This document shows, piece by piece, positions 43,928-52,764 of a stretch of DNA of 64,000 nucleotides. The stretch lies in contig CAZTWL010000013.1 of assembly GCA_964617825.1 (NCBI GenBank), forward strand, positions 1 through 64,000. Direction: 5' to 3'. This DNA is from VSJD01 sp964617825 (GTDB lineage: Bacteria > Verrucomicrobiota > Kiritimatiellia > JAAZAB01). Positions within the stretch are counted from its first letter, which is position 1. The number at the start of each line of letters is the position of its first letter. The notes under the pieces were generated by a model, which saw nothing but the letters and a program-made list of their open reading frames with translations, did no database searches and was not told where the DNA came from. The position numbers were made by a program, and so were the translations under genes.

Positions 43928-45874
43928 TCACTCTGTACGTCCGGATTTCTGTCGCTGCAGGCGGCGGGCGCGTTCTTCCGGAAAATACATTAGCCGGCTA
44001 TCCTCCTTAATCAGCAGAAACGGATACTCAATGACACCGGCAGGCACTTTGACCCTGACGCCGTCGGCGGTCACTTCTTCAAGCACTCCTTCCACCGCCT
44101 TGCGTTCGTTTTTAAACTGGAGCGTAATCGGGTCGCCAACTTTGGGCTTCTGCTGGATGCATGTTTGCAGGATGCGTTCGTACTCCGCTTCCTCTGGCGA
44201 TTTGGTTGGGGCGGCGACAGGCTCAGCCTTCGGCGGCTCGGAAACGAGCGCCGGAGGTTCCGATTGCTCCGGCGCCGCGGACTTTGCGGATTCTTTCGTC
44301 GCGCTTTCTTCCGCCTTGTCGTCCGCAGCCGGCTGCGCCGATTCGGATACTGCCGCCGCCTCCTTCTCCGGCGCTTCCGGCGGAGTGGCCGCTTGATCCG
44401 GCATCGGTTTATCTTCCGGCGTGCCGCCGCTCCACGACACCGTTTTGGTCGTAAAAAATTTTTTAAGCCATAGTTTGGTCTTCGGAAAATTATCCTCGGC
44501 ATACTGGTTGACTTTCTCAATCATCGGAGGGACATTCCGGACAAGGGCAACCTTGATCGGAATAATGATATCGCGGTCATATTTAGTTTTCTGGTATACG
44601 TAGTATCCAAGGAAAGTCAGCAGACACAGCGAAATCATTACACGGATGTATTTACCCAAGGAAGAACCCCGACGCCGCGGCGCCGGCAGAGGCGGTGCGG
44701 GGGGCGCAAGGTCCGGTTTGACATCCGCCGCTGGTTTTGTCCGCAGCAGCTTGGCACGGCCCGAACCATGCTTGGCGTTCGCGGCGGGACTATCCTGGAC
44801 GGGCTTCAAGCGAATCGTCATGTGCTTTCGGTCCTCGCCCGATTCTTTCGTGGGGATCACCGTTGACTTGCCGCAGAATCCGCAAAACAGGGCCTGCGGC
44901 AAAACCTGTTTGCCGCAATAAGGACAATATGAAAAACTTTGGGTGGTCTCGACCCGGGTGTCTTCTTTTTTCGATGCGGACGACTCGGGATTTCGCATCT
45001 GCCGCTCAAGCCGGATCACTTCCGCCAGCACGTCATCCCAGGTCTGGAACCGCGCCGCGGGATCTTTTGCGGTCATTTTCAATATAAAGCGCGTAACGCC
45101 TGTCGACAAATCCGGATTGACCTTTTGCGGGTACTCGAAGTCCTCCTTCAGCTGACGCTCCAGGACAACATCAGGCGTGCTGTCGCCAAAAGGCAGACGT
45201 CCGGTAACCATGTGATAGAGCGAGGCTCCCAGCGCATAAATGTCCGCGCGGCAATCGATCTGCTCCGTGCCCCGGACCTGCTCGGGGGCCATGTAATTCG
45301 GCGTGCCGGTAATAACGACTTCCGTCGCATTGGCGCCAGGCTGATTGGTCATGCTCTTGACGGTGTGCGCCAATCCCAAGTCCGCAACCTTGATCGAGCC
45401 ATCGCCATCCACCATGATATTGTCCGGCTTGATGTCGCAATGCACAATGCGCGAGAGATCCCAGGCATATTTGAGGGCATCCGCCACGGCCTGCACCACG
45501 ACCAAAGCATCGTGCTCGGCAATCCTGCTTTTGCGGCGGATCCAGTCACCCACCGAATAGCCCGATATATATTCCATCACGAAATAATAGCGCTGGCCGA
45601 CTTTGGATTGGCCGAAATCATACACCTGCACGATCCCCGCATGCTTGAAATTGGCGGCGATACGCGCCTCCGCCTTGAATAAGGTTACATCCTCCGGCTC
45701 GTGGGTCAGCCGCTCGGATAGCACTTTGATGACCACCAGCCGATTGAGCGATATTTGCTCGGCCTTCCAAACCGAAGATGTCGCTCCGTTCCCCAGATTT
45801 TCGATAACGCGGAAGCCCTCGATTACCGGAGCGGATTCGTTGGAACTGCTGTGGCCTGGAATTGTATCCTTCAT
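43928..45874 (-). CDS. Membrane-anchored Ser/Thr protein kinase with zinc ribbon
   Basis: The 648 residues hold an N-terminal Hanks-type kinase (about 21-290): ATP loop GNGATSSVW, Lys50, Glu69, HCDIKPDN at 145-152 with catalytic Asp147, and the metal motif ADLG with Asp165, where the usual sequence is DFG. A zinc ribbon follows, with Cys317, Cys320, Cys331 and Cys334. After a linker comes one membrane helix (about 410-428), then a proline-, alanine- and glutamate-rich stretch. A small beta-rich domain near 575-640 (PKVGDPITL, VEGVLEEV) looks like an SH3-type fold. The tail should face the periplasm and may sense envelope state. Targets unknown. Confidence 0.9.
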   Translation of the reverse strand: MKDTIPGHSSSNESAPVIEGFRVIENLGNGATSSVWKAEQISLNRLVVIKVLSERLTHEPEDVTLFKAEARIAANFKHAGIVQVYDFGQSKVGQRYYFVMEYISGYSVGDWIRRKSRIAEHDALVVVQAVADALKYAWDLSRIVHCDIKPDNIMVDGDGSIKVADLGLAHTVKSMTNQPGANATEVVITGTPNYMAPEQVRGTEQIDCRADIYALGASLYHMVTGRLPFGDSTPDVVLERQLKEDFEYPQKVNPDLSTGVTRFILKMTAKDPAARFQTWDDVLAEVIRLERQMRNPESSASKKEDTRVETTQSFSYCPYCGKQVLPQALFCGFCGKSTVIPTKESGEDRKHMTIRLKPVQDSPAANAKHGSGRAKLLRTKPAADVKPDLAPPAPPLPAPRRRGSSLGKYIRVMISLCLLTFLGYYVYQKTKYDRDIIIPIKVALVRNVPPMIEKVNQYAEDNFPKTKLWLKKFFTTKTVSWSGGTPEDKPMPDQAATPPEAPEKEAAAVSESAQPAADDKAEESATKESAKSAAPEQSEPPALVSEPPKAEPVAAPTKSPEEAEYERILQTCIQQKPKVGDPITLQFKNERKAVEGVLEEVTADGVRVKVPAGVIEYPFLLIKEDSRLMYFPEERARRLQRQKSGRTE

Positions 45875-46004
45875 AATCGCAATCTCTTACCGCGTTTTTG
45901 CCTTTTCTATTTCTTATTGCATAAAATATCTTAGGCTGTTTAGGTTCATACCTTAAAGAATCGGCGGGGCAAATCAAGAAGAATCAGGCATTGTACCCGG
46001 CGCT

Positions 46005-46652
46005 ATGAATATCGAACAACTTACTGTCGGACCATTCCAGTCCAGCTGTTTTGTAGTTTGGGGGCCGGAACCGCGCGCCCTGGTAATCGATCCGGGCGCC
46101 GATGCCGCCGCCATCCTGGCCTTGCTCGATGCGCGCGGACTGGATGTGGCAATCTATCTGCTGACCCACGGCCATTACGATCACATCAGCGCCCTGGCGG
46201 AAGTGGCTGACAAGCACCCCGCGCCTTATGCCATCCACGCGCTGGACCTCAAGTGGGCTTTCTCGACTGCAAACCAGGCCCCCCCGTACTATCCTCTTCC
46301 CCGTCAGCCGGCCGGAACGCCCCGGGCATTGGAAGACGGCCAGACTTGGACGGATGGCGGCCTGAACTATACGGTAATCGGTTCTCCCGGCCATTCGCCG
46401 GGCAGTATCTGCTTCTATTTCCCGACGGATGGCGTGCTTTTCTCGGGCGACACACTCTTCCAGGGCACAGTAGGCCGGACGGATCTGCCGGGTGGCGATG
46501 GACAGGTGCTGACCAAATCCCTGCGCAAGCTGGCGGAATTACCGTCCGAGACGCGCATCTTTCCCGGCCACGGACCGGAAACGCGCCTGGACGACGAGTT
46601 CCGGATCAACCCGTTCCTGAAAAAGCCGCGTGTAAGAATACGCTCGGTTTAG
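46005..46652 (+). CDS. MBL-fold metallohydrolase (glyoxalase II-like)
   Basis: The 215-residue protein has the metallo-beta-lactamase motifs: THGHYDH at 54-60 (zinc site 1 and 2 ligands), GSPGHSPGS near 124, SGDTLFQG near 143 with the bridging Asp, and FPGHGPETR near 185. The length and GRTDLPGGD segment resemble the YcbL/glyoxalase II-like subgroup, which hydrolyses thioesters such as S-lactoylglutathione analogues. The substrate is not certain. Its 3' end overlaps the convergent site-2 protease by 4 bp. Confidence 0.87.
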   Translation: MNIEQLTVGPFQSSCFVVWGPEPRALVIDPGADAAAILALLDARGLDVAIYLLTHGHYDHISALAEVADKHPAPYAIHALDLKWAFSTANQAPPYYPLPRQPAGTPRALEDGQTWTDGGLNYTVIGSPGHSPGSICFYFPTDGVLFSGDTLFQGTVGRTDLPGGDGQVLTKSLRKLAELPSETRIFPGHGPETRLDDEFRINPFLKKPRVRIRSV

Positions 46653-47275
46653 CCCAGGGAAATGCCCAGCATAATTTGCGACAGGAATCTGACCGCCGGG
46701 TTAATGATCACGTCCAGAACACCGAGCCAGAGCAGGCCGAAGATAATGACAAAGCCGAACCGTTCCAGCCGCAGGTAAGGCTCCGCCCACTCCTGCGGCA
46801 GAAAACCCATCACCACCCGCGAGCCATCCAAGGGCGGAATGGGAATCAAGTTGAAGACTCCCAGGACGACGTTGGTTAAGCAAAGGTACGCCAGAAACAT
46901 CGCCACCAACCCGCTCGTTTCACCGAAAAAGCGGAACAGCAGGGCGCTCAGAACAGCCAAAACAAAATTGGTTAGCGGCCCGGCCGCGCCCACCAGCATG
47001 ATACCCCGGCGCTGATCGCGAAAATACCACGGATTGAACGGAACCGGCTTGGCCCAGCCGAGCAAAACCGGACTGTGCATCAGCATCAGCATGACGGGAA
47101 GGATGATCGAGCCAAAAAGGTCGATGTGCGCCATCGGATTGAGCGTCAAGCGCTTGGCACGGTGGGCGGTGGGATCGCCGAGTTTCCAGGCCACATATCC
47201 ATGCGCAACTTCATGCGGCACGATCGCCAGAAATAATGCCAACAATTGAATAATGACAATGACAATCTTATCCAT
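46649..47275 (-). CDS. Site-2 protease family protein (M50)
   Basis: The 208-residue polytopic protein carries the zinc motif HEVAH at residues 21-25 within the first helix and NLIPIPPLDGSRV near residue 140, with the third zinc ligand Asp. About five helices are present and no PDZ domain, as in the compact bacterial M50 group (YwhC/YfdM-like). Such proteases cleave membrane-bound substrates, but these minimal forms have few known ones. The convergent neighbour overlaps its stop by 4 bp. Confidence 0.88.
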   Translation of the reverse strand: MDKIVIVIIQLLALFLAIVPHEVAHGYVAWKLGDPTAHRAKRLTLNPMAHIDLFGSIILPVMLMLMHSPVLLGWAKPVPFNPWYFRDQRRGIMLVGAAGPLTNFVLAVLSALLFRFFGETSGLVAMFLAYLCLTNVVLGVFNLIPIPPLDGSRVVMGFLPQEWAEPYLRLERFGFVIIFGLLWLGVLDVIINPAVRFLSQIMLGISLG

Positions 47276-47332
47276 AAAAAGATTCCCGCTTCACAGGCCG
47301 CTAATATACATGAGCGCCGAAACCATGCAAAC

Positions 47333-49807
47333 TCAAATGCCATGCGCCCCGCGGTTTGGGATATGATTTGCCACGTCTTCTGGTTGGAGGCGCACTGCCG
47401 GCGCTTGGCTTCGGCTTAGCGGCCGACCCGCGCGCTGCGCGGCCAACAGACCGAGCAGGCTGGTCAATTTAAGCGTCGCCAGCAGAATGCAGGAGGCGGC
47501 CATCCCAAAGAGGGGCAAGAGCATGACCCCGACAACCAAGCCGCCCAGAGCGGCTCCCACAAGATCCGCCGCATTGACAAGCGCCGCGGCAACGCCCTGG
47601 CCTGCACCGGCTGTATCGCGGCCGGACGAAACCGGCGCAACATTTTGCAGCAACTCGTTGACCAGCGCAAATTGGGCGCCTACCAGCGCTCCGCACCCGG
47701 CAATCAGCCCATAGATGAGCGCTTCCATCCCGCCCCACGATATCCAGTTCAACAGGCCGGCGGCAAACGCATTCATCAGACAGGGAATCAAAAACAGCTC
47801 CAGAATCAAAATCGCTTCCATCCCAATCATGGCACCCCATTGGAAGCGCACACTCCGCCGCAAAAGGCGCGGGGCGCCGCACGCGCCCAGCGTCAATCCC
47901 AACATAAACACGGCCACAATCAACCCGACCTTGGAATAAACATATCCCCGCAACGCCTGGAACATAAAAACCAGGATCAGTTCCATTGCCATGCCGCACA
48001 GTCCGGTGGTCGCCATCGCCAGCACCAGCATAATCCTCGAAAAAGCCGGAACGGCGCACGCGCCGGCTTGCCGGCGGCCAAGCGCCGCCCCAATGCCAAA
48101 CAACAAAGCGCCAAACGCCAACAGCCCGCCGGCCACCCACCCCAGCCGCAACCGCGCAAGCCGCGCCAGCATGGATTCCAAACCCGACCCGCTTAACCGG
48201 CTCCACAATGCAATCTGATAAAACGTGGACACGGGCTTCATGATCGTATTGGCCGCCGTCGGGATCGCCGCGAGCCGCCGCTCGACAAAAGCAAGCTTTT
48301 CCGGACTGATATCATCGGCATTGAGAAAATACGCCGAACGGAAATAACTGGTCGGGATGGCCGCCGCGGCGCTGCGCTGAAACAGCGCCGTCCGCGCAAA
48401 GGTTATGGGGCTCGCGTTGGCGCCGGCAATAAATTGATTTTTCGTACCGGCCGTCACGAGCACACGATCGAATACCGTTCCGAGAGCCGCATATATTGAA
48501 GCGCTCAAAAAAGCCGTTTCACTCTGCAGGTCTTCGGAGGCCGCAATCGATGTGTAAAAGAATCCGCCCGGCGCAAGGATGGCGCGAATGTCCCTGTAAA
48601 ATTCTTTTGTGTAGTACCGGTTGATCGCAATCGTGGCCGGCTCGGGCGCATCCACCAGGATGGCGTCAAACGGGATTATCCCCGGAGCATGGCGGCCATA
48701 TTGTTTGACATAACGGGGCGCGTCCATGTGGACCTGCACCAGGCGCGGATCGCGCAAAGCCTGCCGGTAGGCGCTGGTTGCCACCGGCGCGAGCAGGCGG
48801 CTTATTTCTGCATCCAATTCCACATAAACCAGCTGTTCCAGCGGATATTTCAATAGTTCAGGAATATCGTCGACCGGATTGCCGCCAATCAGCAGGACCC
48901 GGCGGGCATCGGGTTTCTGAGCCATAATGAAATGCACCTTGTGCTCGCCTGTAATGGCATCAGGAAAAACCGTCAGGACCTGGCCGTTGGCATAAAGCGC
49001 CATCTGTCCTTCCGTCTCGATTAATGCCAGATTCTGATAGCGCGAATCGCATGAAGCCCGCAGACGCGCCGTCGATTGCACCGCGGCACCCGATGCCGGC
49101 AATGCGCCAAAAGAGCGCCAGCGCACTTCGGCGCCCGCGCGCTCCAACGGCGCCAGGCAGGCCGGCCAGCACGCGCCAACCACAAAAATCAAGGCCAGCA
49201 TCCCCAGCAGCCACCGGCAGATCCGCGCTTTCGCCAGCCAGGCAGCCCCCAGCAGAATAATGGCGACGGCCAGCGCCGTCACGGCCAGGGGACTCAGCGC
49301 CCATACCAGCCAGAACGAAAAAGCCGCACCCGCCGCCATGCTGCCCAGCGATTCAACCGTATAGACGCGGCTGACTGCATACGGCAAAGGCCCTGCGGCC
49401 AGACGACAGGCACAGGGAAAGATGATCCCGATGATCAGGCAACTGGGCGCAAGAACGCTGGCCAAACCGCCAAGCATGGGAACAAAAGGGACATATTCGC
49501 CATACGCCACGTGGAGAACAGACCGTAAGCAACGGATGAACCCAACCTGGAGCGGCAACAGGACCGCCGCCAACGCCAGCAAGAACACCAATAGAACCCT
49601 CAGGCGCTCTTCCGGCCAGCGCGCAACAATAAAGGCTGCCAGGTACGATCCAACGGCAATCAGAATCAGCCAGACGCTGAACACCGCGCCAATGACAAGT
49701 TCGTTGCCGAAAAAAACGACCAGGAATTCGCGCAGCAGCAGAATCTGCGCCAGAAGCGCGTAACATCCCACACCGAACATGAGCGTCAGAATGCGACTGG
49801 ATTTCAT
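47333..49807 (-). CDS. Spermidine-synthase-like methyltransferase-fold protein fused to membrane domains
   Basis: The ATG at 49807 gives 824 residues. Residues about 5-215 are seven or eight membrane helices. Residues about 225-540 resemble spermidine synthase: YQNLAL near residue 258, VLLIGGNPVDDI near 308 in place of the usual GGGDGG, VYVELDAEISRL and DAILVDAPEPA near 397. A second membrane domain (about 545-800) follows. This architecture is that of bacterial fused MFS/spermidine-synthase-like proteins, whose reaction is unknown. The altered glycine loop and DAPEP suggest it is not a true aminopropyltransferase. An in-frame extension upstream runs into the previous gene and is less likely. 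Confidence 0.75.
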   Translation of the reverse strand: MKSSRILTLMFGVGCYALLAQILLLREFLVVFFGNELVIGAVFSVWLILIAVGSYLAAFIVARWPEERLRVLLVFLLALAAVLLPLQVGFIRCLRSVLHVAYGEYVPFVPMLGGLASVLAPSCLIIGIIFPCACRLAAGPLPYAVSRVYTVESLGSMAAGAAFSFWLVWALSPLAVTALAVAIILLGAAWLAKARICRWLLGMLALIFVVGACWPACLAPLERAGAEVRWRSFGALPASGAAVQSTARLRASCDSRYQNLALIETEGQMALYANGQVLTVFPDAITGEHKVHFIMAQKPDARRVLLIGGNPVDDIPELLKYPLEQLVYVELDAEISRLLAPVATSAYRQALRDPRLVQVHMDAPRYVKQYGRHAPGIIPFDAILVDAPEPATIAINRYYTKEFYRDIRAILAPGGFFYTSIAASEDLQSETAFLSASIYAALGTVFDRVLVTAGTKNQFIAGANASPITFARTALFQRSAAAAIPTSYFRSAYFLNADDISPEKLAFVERRLAAIPTAANTIMKPVSTFYQIALWSRLSGSGLESMLARLARLRLGWVAGGLLAFGALLFGIGAALGRRQAGACAVPAFSRIMLVLAMATTGLCGMAMELILVFMFQALRGYVYSKVGLIVAVFMLGLTLGACGAPRLLRRSVRFQWGAMIGMEAILILELFLIPCLMNAFAAGLLNWISWGGMEALIYGLIAGCGALVGAQFALVNELLQNVAPVSSGRDTAGAGQGVAAALVNAADLVGAALGGLVVGVMLLPLFGMAASCILLATLKLTSLLGLLAAQRAGRPLSRSQAPAVRLQPEDVANHIPNRGAHGI

Positions 49808-49838
49808 AGCGCCTGACGAAGCATTCGCGCATTGCCGG

Positions 49839-50057
49839 TTACCGAGCGCCGCCAACAGGCAGCATGTTACTCTCCGCAACCGGCGGGTTCACCGATTCCG
49901 ATCGAGCGTGGCTCAGGTGCCACCAGCGCGCACCCAAACCTAACAAGAACAAGCCGAGGATGATGGCAATGGAAAACCGTTCGTTGGGCGTCAGGTAAAA
50001 CCAGGCGCGCGGCAGACGGCGCCAGCCGCCACCCTGAGGTAACTCCGGTGCGTTCAT
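49839..50057 (-). CDS. Small single-pass membrane protein
   Basis: The 72 residues overlap the leuS stop by 4 bp (ATGA), so they are coupled to it. After LTPNERFS comes one membrane helix (about 29-47, IAIILGLFLLGLGARWW). The segment resembles the N-terminal anchor of ComEA-like proteins, but no helix-hairpin-helix domain follows. It might be a remnant or a truly short protein. Function unknown. Confidence 0.6.
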   Translation of the reverse strand: MNAPELPQGGGWRRLPRAWFYLTPNERFSIAIILGLFLLGLGARWWHLSHARSESVNPPVAESNMLPVGGAR

Positions 50058-52585
50058 GGCCGATATACGATATTGACCAGCTTATCAGGGACGATTACCG
50101 TCTTGACTACCTGTTCGCGCCTGACCAATTTGGCAATTTGCGGCTGGGCCAGGGCCATATCCTCGAGGTCCTTGCGACCGGCCCCGGCCGGCGCCGGCAT
50201 TGTGCCGCGGAATTTGCCGTTGAGCTGGAGCACGATTTCCACCTTGTCACGCGCCAGGGCGGCTGGATCGGCTTCGGGCCAGGCGGTCTGCAGGACCCCG
50301 GGTTCGTGACCCAATTCCACCCACAACTCCTCGGCAATATGCGGGGCCAGGGGCGCCAGCAGCTGCACGATCGTATTGACCGCAAAGCGCACGGCAGCCT
50401 TTTCCTGGTCGCGGGCATCGTCCTCGGGATGGAAACGATCCACTTCGTTCATCAATTCCATGATCTGGGCAATGGCCGAATTGAAATGAAAGGCGCCATC
50501 CAGACCGCTGGTAACGACCTTTATGGTTTCATGGGCCTTGCGATATAGCTCGCGCTCCCGGGCATTCATGGCCGCCAAATCCGGCTTCAGCGTTGCGGCC
50601 TTTTGCAGGACATCGCGCCGTTCATACACAAAGCGCCAGAGCCGCTTGAGAAACCGGAACGCTCCTTCGATGCCCTGGTCGTTCCACTCGGCGTCTTTTT
50701 CCGGAGGTCCGATAAAGAGGGTATAAAGGCGCACCGTGTCTGCGCCGTAATCGCGGATCAACTCGTCCGGACTCACCACGTTACCCTTGGACTTGGACAT
50801 CTTGTAAAGCTGGCCGTCCTTTTCGCTGCGTTTGCAGATCATGCCCTGCGTAAACAGATTGGCAAATGGCTCGTCGAAGCCCACCAAGCCCATGTCAAAA
50901 AGCGCCTTGGTGAAAAACCGCGCGTACATCAGGTGCAGAATGGCGTGCTCGATGCCGCCGATATACTGGTCCACCGGCAACCACCGATTGCAGACGTCGG
51001 TCTGGATGGCCTTGGTAGCGTCGCGCGCGGAAAGATAACGCAGGTAATACCAGCTCGAATCGACAAACGTGTCCATCGTGTCGCTTTCGCGCTGGGCGGG
51101 AGCGCCGCACTTCGGACATGTCGCGTTCATAAAATCGGCATTGCGCTTCAGCGGCGATTCGCCCGTCGGCTTGAACTCCACGGTATCCGGCAGGAGCACC
51201 GGCAAATCCTTTTCCGGTATCGCCACGATGCCGCATTGTTTGCAATAAACTACCGGGATCGGCGCGCCCCAATAGCGCTGGCGGCTGATCAGCCAGTCGC
51301 GCAGGCGGTAGGTCACCATGGCGCGGCCGAACTTTTGCTTCTCGGCATAGGCCGTCATCTGCGCCCGCGCCTGTTCGCCGGGCAAACCGGTAAATTGTCC
51401 TGAATCGGTCGTAATGCCTTCCTCGGCATAGGCATCCAGCATGGTTTCCAGGCGAAGGGTCTGCCCGGCATTTTGGATGGAAAGCTTGATGGGCAGACCG
51501 TATTTTTTGGCAAAGGCCCAATCGCGCGTATCATGCGCCGGCACGGCCATCACCGCGCCCGCGCCATAACTCATGATGACATAATCGCCGACCCATAGCG
51601 GGATTTTCTGGCCGTTATAGGGATTGATCACATACCGTCCGGTGAACACGCCGTTTTTATCCAAAGTGTCGCCGGCACGGTCAACGGCCGTCACCTTGAC
51701 GGCCTTGGCGGCAAATTGCGTTACCGCCGCTTCTTCCGGAAGACCCTTGACCAGTTCCGGCAACTCGGGATATTCGGGGGCCAGGACCATGTAGGTGCAG
51801 CCAAAGATCGTATCCACCCGCGTCGTAAAACAAGCCACGCTGCCGGCGGGATCCTTTCGGCCATCGCTGCGCGGCACCAACGGGAATTCGACCCGTGTGC
51901 CCTCGCTGCGCCCAATCCAGTTCTGCTGCATCAGCTTGACCCGTTCCGGCCAGCCGGTCAGCTTGGCCAGATCGTCCAGCAGGCGCTGGGCATAATCGGT
52001 GATCTTGAAAAACCATTGCTCCAGGCGCTTCTCCTGCACCACCGAGTCGCAACGCCAGCATTTGCCGTCAATCACCTGCTCGTTGGCCAGCACGGCCACG
52101 CAGGACGGGCACCAGTTTACCGGCGCAAAGGCCTTGTAGGCCAGTCCGCGCTTGAAAAACTGCAGGAACAGCCATTGCGTCCAGCGGTAATAGTCCGGCA
52201 GACAGGCGGTCACCTCGCGGTCCCAATCATAACAACAGCCCCAGGCATTCAGCTGCCGCTTCATGGTGGCGATATTGGCCAGCGTCGTAATCCGGGGATG
52301 GGTTCCGGTTTTGATGGCGGCGTTCTCGGCGGGCAGACCAAAAGCATCCCAGCCCATCGGGGTCAACACATTGAACCCGCGCATTTTCTTGTAACGGGCC
52401 ACGGCATCGCCAATTATATAATTGCGACCATGCCCGACGTGCAGGGCCGCAGAAGGATAAGGGAACATCATCAGGCAGTAATATTTCTTGCCGGCCTTGC
52501 TTAAGTCCGCCTTGAACATGCCGCGATCGCGCCAGAAGGCCTGCCACTTTGGCTCAATTTCTTCGAACGGATATTTTTCTTTCAT
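50054..52585 (-). CDS. leuS: Leucyl-tRNA synthetase
   Basis: The ATG at 52585, with AAGGA upstream, gives 843 residues, normal for the bacterial type. The class I HIGH motif is HVGH in PYPSAALHVGH near residue 42. The CP1 editing domain lies about 220-410 (TRVDTIFGCTYMVLAPE). KMSKSKGNVVSPDE near residue 605 completes the catalytic site. Zinc-like CPSC and CWRC pairs appear near residues 150-180. The downstream small membrane gene is coupled to its stop. Confidence 0.97.
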   Translation of the reverse strand: MKEKYPFEEIEPKWQAFWRDRGMFKADLSKAGKKYYCLMMFPYPSAALHVGHGRNYIIGDAVARYKKMRGFNVLTPMGWDAFGLPAENAAIKTGTHPRITTLANIATMKRQLNAWGCCYDWDREVTACLPDYYRWTQWLFLQFFKRGLAYKAFAPVNWCPSCVAVLANEQVIDGKCWRCDSVVQEKRLEQWFFKITDYAQRLLDDLAKLTGWPERVKLMQQNWIGRSEGTRVEFPLVPRSDGRKDPAGSVACFTTRVDTIFGCTYMVLAPEYPELPELVKGLPEEAAVTQFAAKAVKVTAVDRAGDTLDKNGVFTGRYVINPYNGQKIPLWVGDYVIMSYGAGAVMAVPAHDTRDWAFAKKYGLPIKLSIQNAGQTLRLETMLDAYAEEGITTDSGQFTGLPGEQARAQMTAYAEKQKFGRAMVTYRLRDWLISRQRYWGAPIPVVYCKQCGIVAIPEKDLPVLLPDTVEFKPTGESPLKRNADFMNATCPKCGAPAQRESDTMDTFVDSSWYYLRYLSARDATKAIQTDVCNRWLPVDQYIGGIEHAILHLMYARFFTKALFDMGLVGFDEPFANLFTQGMICKRSEKDGQLYKMSKSKGNVVSPDELIRDYGADTVRLYTLFIGPPEKDAEWNDQGIEGAFRFLKRLWRFVYERRDVLQKAATLKPDLAAMNARERELYRKAHETIKVVTSGLDGAFHFNSAIAQIMELMNEVDRFHPEDDARDQEKAAVRFAVNTIVQLLAPLAPHIAEELWVELGHEPGVLQTAWPEADPAALARDKVEIVLQLNGKFRGTMPAPAGAGRKDLEDMALAQPQIAKLVRREQVVKTVIVPDKLVNIVYRP

Positions 52586-52764
52586 AGGAAGTCCTTGTCG
52601 CATGCGCCGCCAAAACCCATGGGTAACGCTTCATACTATAATTAATCCAGCCATGATTGCATTAATAAAATGACAGATTTGCTGCGATTTGATAAAACTG
52701 GCTCCAGCTGTCCGGGAAATGGACAACCGGGCAGCAAGCAACAACTCAACCGACGAGGCAAATC

